Shown piece after piece: positions 52,156-59,544 of a stretch of 64,000 nucleotides of DNA (position 1 is the stretch's first letter; every line of letters starts with the position of its first letter). The stretch is from JAMQKA01 sp031569985 (GTDB taxonomy: Bacteria; Bacteroidota; Rhodothermia; Balneolales; Balneolaceae), in assembly GCF_031569985.1 (NCBI RefSeq), contig NZ_JAMQKA010000003.1:1-64000 (forward strand). Reading direction: 5' to 3'. The position numbers and the translations under genes are program-made. The notes under the pieces are model-generated. The model worked only from the letters and a program-made list of their open reading frames with translations, made no database searches and was not told the DNA's origin.

Positions 52156-53577
52156 ATGAGCTATACAAGAAGAAAATTTTTGAAGCAGTCCTCCCTTTTG
52201 ACAGGAGGATTATTTGCAGGAGCAGGAACAAGTACATTGGTTAACTCCAAAACAACCAATAGTAAAATTAAACAGAAGATGATAGAAATTGACCAGGTCA
52301 ATGCTAATTTCGAACGTGAACCACTCATCAGACCTTTTGGCTTTAAGGGAGGATATCTGCGCGAAATTTGGCAAACTGCAGCCTTTGTTCGCTCATCGAA
52401 CGGGAATGAGGGTGTGGGATTATGCAGCCAGAGTGTACTTTGGTCAGACTCTTCTGTGTTTGCAGCCCATTCCGAGAGTGGAGGAAATGCTTTAATGTTT
52501 GCTGTGACTGAACGGGCACTCCAGATGATTCGAGGTGAACAGTTTCAATCGCCCGTTAAACTGCAGGAAGAGATACTGGACGAACTCTATGCCTACGCTC
52601 GCGAAGTTACCTCAAATCCCGATCTGCGCACAACATTTGTGCTTAATGCGCTTGTGGGAGTAGACAATGCACTTTGGGTGCTCTACGCCAGAGAAAATGG
52701 GATCACGAGTTTCCAACAGATGCTTCCTGAAGCCTACAAATCTTCGTTAAATCACCGCCAAAAGCAGGTAGCCAGTGTTCCGGTTATTTCCTACGGTACG
52801 CCAATTAGTGAAATCAAACAAGCTGTGAAAGACGGCTATTTTTTCCTGAAAATTAAGTTGGGGCAGCCGGGAACGCAGGCGGAGATGCTGGAAAAGGATA
52901 AACAGCGTCTGACAGAGATACACAAGGCTATCGGAGATACGCACATTTCGCATACTCAAAACGGCAAAATCCCATACTATTTTGATGCTAACGGCCGCTA
53001 CGAAAGTAAAGACACCCTGCTGCAACTGCTCGATCACGCCCAAAAAATTGGTGCGTTGGAACAGATTGAGATAATGGAAGAGCCTTTCCCGGAGGAGTTG
53101 ACAATTGATGTGCACGACATCCCGGTGCGGCTGGCTGCCGATGAAAGTGCTCATACCGATGAAGATGCGTTGGAACGAATAGAAATGGGGTACGAAGCGA
53201 TCGCCCTGAAGTCGGTAGCCAAAACGATGAGCATGACCATGAAAATTGCCCAGGTAGCATACGAACACGATGTCCCCTGTTTTTGTGCCGATCTTACAGT
53301 GAACCCGATTTTAATTGAGTGGAATAAAATCGTGGCGGCAAACGTCGCTCCGTTTCCGGGGTTGGGAATGGGATTACTAGAGACCAACGGGCATCAAAAT
53401 TATGATAACTGGGAAAAGATGCAGAGCTATCATCCCTATCCTGATGCTCAATGGAGCCAGACTCAAAATGGAGTATTTCACTTGGGCGATGACTTTTATG
53501 AGAAAAGCGGTGGGATTTTTGAAACTTCAGAGCACTACGCTGATTTAGTACGTTCACCCATGACTTCAGATGAGTAA
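52156..53577 (+). CDS. Tat-exported enolase-superfamily (mandelate racemase/muconate-lactonising) enzyme
   Basis: The N-terminus carries a twin-arginine signal (TRRKFLKQSS), which is unusual for this mostly cytoplasmic superfamily. The catalytic barrel has the KxK acid/base (FLKIKLG), metal-ligand motifs DANGRY, EEPF and ADES, and the opposite-face Lys in IALKSVAK. This is the pattern of MLE-subgroup racemases and epimerases. The enzyme would abstract a proton alpha to a carboxylate in the periplasm, perhaps from an acid sugar or dipeptide. It ends 12 bases inside the convergent ogt gene. Confidence 0.88.
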   Translation: MSYTRRKFLKQSSLLTGGLFAGAGTSTLVNSKTTNSKIKQKMIEIDQVNANFEREPLIRPFGFKGGYLREIWQTAAFVRSSNGNEGVGLCSQSVLWSDSSVFAAHSESGGNALMFAVTERALQMIRGEQFQSPVKLQEEILDELYAYAREVTSNPDLRTTFVLNALVGVDNALWVLYARENGITSFQQMLPEAYKSSLNHRQKQVASVPVISYGTPISEIKQAVKDGYFFLKIKLGQPGTQAEMLEKDKQRLTEIHKAIGDTHISHTQNGKIPYYFDANGRYESKDTLLQLLDHAQKIGALEQIEIMEEPFPEELTIDVHDIPVRLAADESAHTDEDALERIEMGYEAIALKSVAKTMSMTMKIAQVAYEHDVPCFCADLTVNPILIEWNKIVAANVAPFPGLGMGLLETNGHQNYDNWEKMQSYHPYPDAQWSQTQNGVFHLGDDFYEKSGGIFETSEHYADLVRSPMTSDE

Positions 53578-54024
53578 AGCTCCCTCGTATTTTAGCAGCC
53601 ATTTCTTTCGGTCAATGCCTCCCGAATATCCCACCAGCTTTCCATTCGCCCCGATGACGCGGTGGCAGGGGATGACGATCGGTAGTGGGTTTTGTCCATT
53701 GGCCCGACCCGCAGCGCGTATACTATCTGGATTTCCAAGCTTCTCAGCCAGCTCTTGGTAGGTTATCGTCGTTCCATATGGAATATTTGACAATACTTTC
53801 CAAACACGCTGCTGGAACTCCGTTCCTTCCGGTTGCAGGGGTAAGTCAAATGTTTTGCGTTTACCTTCGAAGTATTCCCGGAGCTGGGCACGTACTTTTA
53901 AGAGTACCGGGTGTGATGTGCGCGCTCCATCAGGTCGGTCGGTAAATATTATTTTCCTGATATAATTTTCATTTACCGTTATTTGAAGAGTACCTACAGG
54001 GGTCTCCAATTCATCAATTTTCAT
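53566..54024 (-). CDS. ogt: Methylated-DNA-protein-cysteine methyltransferase
   Basis: This suicide DNA-repair protein transfers an alkyl group from O6-alkylguanine to its own cysteine. PIVIPCHRVIGANGKLVGYS contains the active PCHR motif, preceded by the helix-turn-helix Ala/Asn segment (RAAGRANGQNP) and the classical TPVGTLQITVN beginning. The 152-residue single-domain length is normal for Ogt. It converges on the enolase-superfamily gene with a 12-base overlap at their 3' ends. Confidence 0.96.
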   Translation of the reverse strand: MKIDELETPVGTLQITVNENYIRKIIFTDRPDGARTSHPVLLKVRAQLREYFEGKRKTFDLPLQPEGTEFQQRVWKVLSNIPYGTTITYQELAEKLGNPDSIRAAGRANGQNPLPIVIPCHRVIGANGKLVGYSGGIDRKKWLLKYEGALLI

Positions 54025-54185
54025 CTTTAAAAGGTTTAAATACCGTTTTTGACCGTTCTAGATTGCTGGTATAATCCTCAAAAAAAGTTTACGAAAAAAA
54101 TGAAATTAATTTGTAACACTCTGGGTGGGCGTTACTCTTAATAAATAGAACAAGCGTTCAAGTTTGTCTCTCTAAGACCCTAAAT

Positions 54186-54225
54186 CTAGTCTCAACTAGA
54201 TCTTTTTACTAGTTAGTCAACTAGT
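54186..54225. other. Cluster of CTAG palindromes downstream of the MFS gene
   Basis: Four CTAG tetramers (54186, 54196, 54209, 54221) occur within 40 bases, two of them inside ACTAGTT-AGTC-AACTAGT (54208-54225). The tetramer is rare in many bacteria. It may be a binding element or a chance AT-rich cluster. Confidence 0.25.
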
Positions 54226-54252
54226 CACTCCTAAATGCTGAAACCTAAAGCA

Positions 54253-54290
54253 TAAATCCCGGAATGGATAATTCCGGGATTTAATTTTTT
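54253..54290. terminator. Hairpin overlapping the MFS stop codon
   Basis: A perfect 13-bp stem TAAATCCCGGAAT (54253-54265) with 54271-54283 and a 5-base loop. The right arm includes the stop codon of the MFS gene, and a T tract follows on the plus strand. Terminator activity on the minus strand is likely but its U-tract is weak. Confidence 0.5.
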
Positions 54291-55486
54291 GTGAATATTC
54301 TCCTTCCTTTAATCAAACTCAGACCTATCAATACAAAAATTCCCGCCAACCCGGCCGTAAACAGGAATGTACCGGTGATACCTGAAACTCCATAAACCAA
54401 GCCCAGAAGAACGGGGCCCAAAGCCTGTCCACCTCGAATAACAGTCCAGTTTACAGATAGAAATGCAGCGCGGTGTTCACTGGGTGCCTGATGTGTGAGC
54501 AGGTTGAGTACGCTTGGTATATTAATACCCTGGGCAAATCCAAACAGGGCTATGGGAGCCATCAGAAGCCAGATGTTACCGACAAACGGGATCATCAGGA
54601 AAACACTGATGTAGATGACAGCCGCCGCTACAATTAGGTTCGCTTCTGAAAAACGTGCGGCCAGCTTCCCAAGTTGAGAGGAAGTTAGTGCAGTAACAAA
54701 TGACGACCCTGACAGAATAATGCCGATTACAAAGGATGATTTGCCAAAACGTTGATCCATGAGAATGGGAAAAAATGTGAGATATGCGCCATAGAGCATC
54801 ACGAATGTCAGGAAATTTGCGGCAAAAAGCCCGATTACTTTTTTCGATTTGATTGAACCGAAAATATTGGCAAAATATTCCTTTAGTTCCGTACCATTCT
54901 CAGGCTCAGGATTACGTAGAGAAAAGAGTACATACAGCCCCGCCGGGATGGCCAGCAGTGAGAGGTAGAAAGGGAAAAACCAGCCCAGTGTAGCAAGTGC
55001 TCCACCCACGGCGGGATACGAAGCTGTCCCCACACTTAATACGCTTGCGTTATATCCCATGGCCGTAGCCCGGCGATTACCGGAATACAGATCTCCAATT
55101 AAGGTGACATTCAAAGCCCCAAGGGACGCTCCGCCAATACCTTGCAGGAAACGAAGAACCAGCAGCCAGGTAAAATTGGGGGCGTATGCACAAGCGGTAC
55201 CGGCGATTCCAAAAATAAAAAGAGAAGGAATTAAAATGGCTTTGCGCCCGATGCGGTCGGCCAGTACGCCCAGGACCGGCGTCAAAAAAATACCGGGCAC
55301 TGTAAAAAAGGTGATCAACAACCCGATCTGCTCATTCGAAACGTTCAGCACGCGCGCCATTTTGGGCAGGGCAGGGGCAATGCTGGCTACCCCCATCACA
55401 GCCGAGAGGGTTACACAGAATATAACATACAGGTTTTTGTCTTTGAGGAGAGGTCTATGTTCGTCTACCGTTTTTGATTGAACCAA
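54281..55486 (-). CDS. MFS transporter (drug/sugar-proton antiporter type)
   Basis: A 401-residue transporter with twelve predicted helices. The loop-2 signature GVLADRIGRKAILIPSLFIF and the helix-4 RFLQGIGGASLGALNVTLI are those of the DHA1 branch. Residues 195-215 form the central cytoplasmic loop. The family exports small hydrophobic compounds or sugars using the proton gradient; the substrate is unknown. It is 132 bases downstream of the TonB receptor gene, so it may or may not belong to that transcription unit. Confidence 0.93.
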   Translation of the reverse strand: MVQSKTVDEHRPLLKDKNLYVIFCVTLSAVMGVASIAPALPKMARVLNVSNEQIGLLITFFTVPGIFLTPVLGVLADRIGRKAILIPSLFIFGIAGTACAYAPNFTWLLVLRFLQGIGGASLGALNVTLIGDLYSGNRRATAMGYNASVLSVGTASYPAVGGALATLGWFFPFYLSLLAIPAGLYVLFSLRNPEPENGTELKEYFANIFGSIKSKKVIGLFAANFLTFVMLYGAYLTFFPILMDQRFGKSSFVIGIILSGSSFVTALTSSQLGKLAARFSEANLIVAAAVIYISVFLMIPFVGNIWLLMAPIALFGFAQGINIPSVLNLLTHQAPSEHRAAFLSVNWTVIRGGQALGPVLLGLVYGVSGITGTFLFTAGLAGIFVLIGLSLIKGRRIFTKN

Positions 55487-55618
55487 TAGTAGTAGTTAGA
55501 TATTATCTGATGTTTTGAAGCACCCATAATCAAGAATGGACACATATCATTCCAAAACTATTCCACCCGGCCGTTGTTTGACAACCGGGTGATTGGCAGA
55601 GTATAAATACCCACTCTG

Positions 55619-57868
55619 TCAAAAGTAAATACGATAGAGCAATGAAATGTTTCTACCCGGTTCGGGCACCAAATCTTTTATCCTGGAGAGATGACTTCGG
55701 TATACCTCATTGAGCAGATTATCAACATTCAGGGATAACGTATGGAGGGTCGTTCCGGTCTGGAAACGATACTGCCCATAAAGATCCCAAACGGCATACC
55801 CATTCGTGGGCGTCTCAAAATCACCGGTTCTGGTTTGGTTGTCTGCAAATCGGATATTGGTTCCGGCCTGGAACGCACTTTTTGCATATTTTAGCCCAAT
55901 AGAGCCTTTAAGAGGGGGGATCATCGGCAGCGGCTGCCACCTACTACCGGATTGCTGCTCGCTTACTTTTCGTTTGGCATGGGTATAGCTGAGAGATCCC
56001 GAGAGAGCCCAATGATCCAATAGCTGAACCTGGGAGGAGACTTCAAATCCCTGGAACAGTGCGTCTACCCCTGTAAACTGGTAAATGTTGAGTGACGGGA
56101 ACCGGGGACTTTGCCGGCCGGTGTTGCGGGGATAGATATAGCTGTCGAAAGAGTTGTGATAGAGGCTAAATTCGGCCGTGGCCATGTTGGTTTTGTACCG
56201 CAAAAATACCTCCTTGCCCAGCCCTCGTTCGGGCTCCAGATCGGGGTTGCCGACCTCGTATGAGTAGGAAGCCAGGTGAGGACCTTCAGAATAGAGTTCT
56301 TCAGCTGAAGGAGCGCGAAAGGAATGCATCCAGGTGGTGCCTGTATAAAATCCTTTGCCAAGATCGTAGATGGCAGACGCGGAACTGCTCAGCGCATTAA
56401 AAGATCGTTTCCGGATGAAGCCGATGGATGAGCCGGCATCCTCCTCAGCGGGGACGGTATTCACGTAATCAAAACGGGTGCCCAGCTCCAGGTGAAGGGC
56501 CCCGATATCTTTTTCTTCAATGATATATCCCGCTAGACTGTAGGTGTCTGAGTCCGGCGTACGAGCGCCTTGGATGGCGTAATTTTTTGTTTCACCCCAA
56601 ATCCCGATTTTACCATTGTCAAAAAAAGCCAACTTTTCGTGTCTGGCAAAAAGGGAGGCATTCCCCGTTAAAACGCCAAATTCTGTTCCTGTTTCGCCAC
56701 TCGATTCAATCTCCCTGTGGTAATAATTTTTATAGGACAGATCCGCATTTACTGATTTAAATACCGAATTGTTGATAAACACCTCTGAGCCGGTCTCTGC
56801 TTGGTATTTTCGCATCTCAATGTCTACACCGTTGGGATGTCCCCCGTTGGGATCGGGTGGAATTCCATAGTGATTCAGGTACATACTTGATGCGATGCCG
56901 GCATATCCCCAGGGTTGGATATAACTGAGTCCTACCGCGTTGTTTGTTGATAAAATACCTGAATTTTGGAGTGTGCCGTTGGGGGTGTCAATATTTCTGG
57001 CCGTTCGCAGATTGCCATCAAATTTAAGTGCCAGGTTCTTCCCCAGCGGGGCACCGGCCTCCAGCCCGGCAACTGCCCCGGTGTTGACCGATTCTCCCTG
57101 CAGGCTGGCACTGCCGTGCAGATGATCGGGTTGGGTGGGAGCTATTTGATTGCGAACAATGTTGATAACCCCTCCAATTGCATTGGCACCGTATTGCAGA
57201 GCGGCCGGTCCGCGGGCAACTTCGATCTGTTCAGCGGCCATGGGATCAACCGTGACTGCGTGATCGGAAGATTGTGATGAGACATCGCCAGTGCGTTCGC
57301 CATCCTGCAGGATTAACAGGCGTTCTCCTCCCAACCCCCGCACCACCGGGCGGCTGGGAGCCGATCCCATCGATCGGGAGCTGAACCCGGGGATGTCATC
57401 AAGTGTGCTGGCCAGTGTCGTTCCCAGGTCTTGGCGCAACTCTGTACCGGAAATGGTTTTGGATGCATGTTCAAGACTGGAACCGGTCCCGCGTTCCCGG
57501 GTGCCTACGACCTCTACAGCTTCCGAACTCAGTACCGTGGGGTTCAAGGAGATGGAAATCTGTGTTGTTTCATTGTTGGCAATAGTGACCTCGCGAGAGA
57601 CCGTTTGGTATCCCACGCGATAGGTGGTGAGTGTATAACTGCCGGCCGGAATATTGTCTATTTGAAACGTTCCATCACTGTGGGCGGTTATCGTTCGATT
57701 CAATTCTTCGAGGTGCAGGTAGGCAAAAGCCACAGGTTCTCCCGTATCTCGATCGCTGACTTCACCAGCCAGTGATCCCGACCCCTCTGGATTTGATGCG
57801 GAAAGAGTTTGAGTCCCCCAAAATATTATGAGAATAATGAATATGCTGGGTATGCTTATTTTAAACAT
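55619..57868 (-). CDS. TonB-dependent receptor, ZnuD-like (probable zinc uptake)
   Basis: A 749-residue outer-membrane receptor. A signal peptide is followed by a carboxypeptidase-regulatory-like domain (about 28-115), a plug (GTGSSLEHASKTISGTELRQ, PVVRGLGGERLLILQDGERT, GANAIGGVINIVRN) and a barrel ending in LYRIYF. The segment HSFRAPSAEELYSEGPHLAS with SYEVGNPDLEPERGL recalls ZnuD zinc receptors. Two His-rich envelope proteins are encoded directly upstream in the same orientation. Zinc or another transition metal is therefore the likely cargo. It differs from SusC-type receptors, having no SusD partner. Confidence 0.85.
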   Translation of the reverse strand: MFKISIPSIFIILIIFWGTQTLSASNPEGSGSLAGEVSDRDTGEPVAFAYLHLEELNRTITAHSDGTFQIDNIPAGSYTLTTYRVGYQTVSREVTIANNETTQISISLNPTVLSSEAVEVVGTRERGTGSSLEHASKTISGTELRQDLGTTLASTLDDIPGFSSRSMGSAPSRPVVRGLGGERLLILQDGERTGDVSSQSSDHAVTVDPMAAEQIEVARGPAALQYGANAIGGVINIVRNQIAPTQPDHLHGSASLQGESVNTGAVAGLEAGAPLGKNLALKFDGNLRTARNIDTPNGTLQNSGILSTNNAVGLSYIQPWGYAGIASSMYLNHYGIPPDPNGGHPNGVDIEMRKYQAETGSEVFINNSVFKSVNADLSYKNYYHREIESSGETGTEFGVLTGNASLFARHEKLAFFDNGKIGIWGETKNYAIQGARTPDSDTYSLAGYIIEEKDIGALHLELGTRFDYVNTVPAEEDAGSSIGFIRKRSFNALSSSASAIYDLGKGFYTGTTWMHSFRAPSAEELYSEGPHLASYSYEVGNPDLEPERGLGKEVFLRYKTNMATAEFSLYHNSFDSYIYPRNTGRQSPRFPSLNIYQFTGVDALFQGFEVSSQVQLLDHWALSGSLSYTHAKRKVSEQQSGSRWQPLPMIPPLKGSIGLKYAKSAFQAGTNIRFADNQTRTGDFETPTNGYAVWDLYGQYRFQTGTTLHTLSLNVDNLLNEVYRSHLSRIKDLVPEPGRNISLLYRIYF

Positions 57869-57888
57869 AAGTATTTAAACTTAAATGT

Positions 57889-57915
57889 AGGGGCAAGGGT
57901 CAAGACCTTGCCCCT
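57889..57915 (-). terminator. Intercistronic hairpin, possible attenuator
   Basis: A 10-bp stem AGGGGCAAGG (57889-57898) with CCTTGCCCCT (57906-57915) and a 7-base loop, between the lipoprotein gene and the TonB receptor gene. It has an AT-rich but not uninterrupted U tail on the minus strand, so it may partly terminate or protect the upstream message. Confidence 0.55.
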
Positions 57916-57945
57916 GAAGAATTGGAATTATGCTGGAATCAAGAG

Positions 57946-58443
57946 TTACGCCGGCGGAGCGTTTACTTTTACCTGGATTGCCCCTTGTTTATCTACACTA
58001 GGTGTTTCCAAATCGGAGTGATCTCCGTGCATTAGCTGTAGCTGAATTGTCGATTCTCCGGCACTTTTGGCGATAATGTGGAAGCTCCAGCGCCCATCTT
58101 CGTCATGCTGCTCAATTTCGATCACATCCTGATTTTGAATGTTCCACCCGAGGGAGTACCCCTCATCGAGATCTTCCGCATGAATATGCTCCCGCTCTTC
58201 ATTCAAGAATTCTACGGTAATAAGCGAGGTTTCTTCTCCCTCAGTCAGTGTGAGGTTGCCGGTTACTTGCCCGTCGAAGAATTCAATAATGGTTTCGCCA
58301 TTCATGACGAGTTGCAGGCCTTCCGGTTCGGTGTGCTCGTGCTCTTCACCAGAGCTGGCGGGATTCGAGCAGGCAGTTATAAGTGTTGCGACGGTCAACA
58401 GGAACAGACTTACGGTTAATGTAGAAGTATTAAAATATTTCAT
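57946..58443 (-). CDS. His/Glu-rich lipoprotein, probable metal-binding
   Basis: A 165-residue lipoprotein (LITAC, Cys25). The mature chain begins with a Glu/His cluster (GEEHEHTEPEG) and has further His/Asp groups (EREHIHAEDLDEG, EQHDEDGRWSFHI, LMHGDHSDLETP) on a beta-sandwich-like scaffold. I do not recognise a named family. The composition and its place 77 bases upstream of a ZnuD-like receptor gene suggest periplasmic or surface binding of zinc or a similar metal. Confidence 0.8.
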   Translation of the reverse strand: MKYFNTSTLTVSLFLLTVATLITACSNPASSGEEHEHTEPEGLQLVMNGETIIEFFDGQVTGNLTLTEGEETSLITVEFLNEEREHIHAEDLDEGYSLGWNIQNQDVIEIEQHDEDGRWSFHIIAKSAGESTIQLQLMHGDHSDLETPSVDKQGAIQVKVNAPPA

Positions 58444-58568
58444 AATCTAAAAATGGTTGTAAATAATAAATTCAGTTCGAAACGGATAGATCACATTACA
58501 CCTCGACTGCTATCAATTAGCAGAGCGGCGCGTTCGTCATCAATCGTTTATAGGGATGGTGCGATATA

Positions 58569-58895
58569 TTAGCCAATGGAAGGGGGAGATCGGCCTTTAT
58601 TTACAACCTCGAATACAAGGGTGAGAAAGATATCATCTTCTAAATGGAGTTCTTTTGACGAATAGAGTGTTACTCCCCTGGAATTGTCGACAGGTAAATC
58701 GGTATTGAAGAGATATCCACAAATCGGGCATGGTGTGGTATCCGGGGAGAGGCAGTTTCCTGTATCAGCATAATCTTCCGGATGGTGATGGTGCCATTCC
58801 AGTTCGTGGTGGGAGTGAAGCGTGGAAATAGTAAGCCCGGTGGTCAGGAAGACCATCAGTAAGCAACCGACCAGTGATTTGAGCTTACTTTTCAT
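58569..58895 (-). CDS. Small His/Cys-rich exported protein
   Basis: A 108-residue protein with an N-terminal signal/anchor (SLVGCLLMVFLTTGLTI). A HSHHELEWHHHHPED cluster and CLSPDTTPCPIC (Cys-x8-Cys-x2-Cys) follow, then a hydrophobic C-terminal segment. The gene is the first of the ZnuD-like cluster on this strand, 125 bases from the lipoprotein gene. It looks like a metal-binding envelope protein. No family was recognised. Confidence 0.75.
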   Translation of the reverse strand: MKSKLKSLVGCLLMVFLTTGLTISTLHSHHELEWHHHHPEDYADTGNCLSPDTTPCPICGYLFNTDLPVDNSRGVTLYSSKELHLEDDIFLTLVFEVVNKGRSPPSIG

Positions 58896-59544
58896 AGTTA
58901 AGGTTGAATCTTTATCTACAATTCAAGGCTCGATATTAAAGGAAATAACGTAGTTATGCGAACTTCATTTCGTTAAAGTTTTTGTATTCAGTTTAGTTTG
59001 GGGAACAACCTACTAACTTCCTATCGTTGCAAATCAAAATTTCATAGAGGGAAACACTTTTAGCGATTGAAAAGTAGCCTTTGTGTCATCCTGAACTTGT
59101 TTCAGGATCTCATAGAGTCTCTATCTTTGATATCGACTCTCAACAGATCAGCGCTTAGTGCTACTACGAGTTTCCCGACCGCTGTCGGGAGTCCGGGATG
59201 ACACAGAGGGTATTTTGGGGTTCTTTGCCATCTAATCAACCGCTAAATACGTTAGAGGTAAGTAATATTAGATTGTTTTCCAATGATTATGAAAGGGAAG
59301 TTCAAATCATTATTCTTCATAATTGTTCAATGGAAGCGCCCGATAAATACGTAGCTACACTTTGAATATTTAGTTAACAGGGATTAAAATTCTGCTCATG
59401 GTTGGGCTGGGTGAGTATAAAAAAGCAGGGTAACTCATTCTTCTGATAAAAGCTTGTACCATTTTAGTTTGTTAGTGACCTCGGCCATCTACAAATGAAC
59501 AATAGGGGAATATTTCGAACACCAATAATAACAATTTTACTACT
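58896..59544. other. Divergent intergenic region containing a MITE-like element
   Basis: About 200 of these 649 bases are the first R3 element (59058-59252). The rest is AT-rich and carries the promoters of the His-rich gene and the cupredoxin-propeller gene. No gene was seen. Confidence 0.6.
59058..59252 (+). mobile_element. MITE-like element R3, copy 1
   Basis: About 195 bases with terminal inverted repeats (left TTTAGCGATTGA, right TCAACCGCTAAA, 11 of 12). An inner pair of TGTGTCATCC/GGATGACACA sits inside these ends. It shares long blocks with the copy at 63748, including TTTGTGTCATCCTGAACTTG and TTCTTTGCCATCTAATC. The flanks TAGAGGGAA and TAGAGGTAA could be a target-site duplication. 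There is no coding capacity. Confidence 0.75.
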
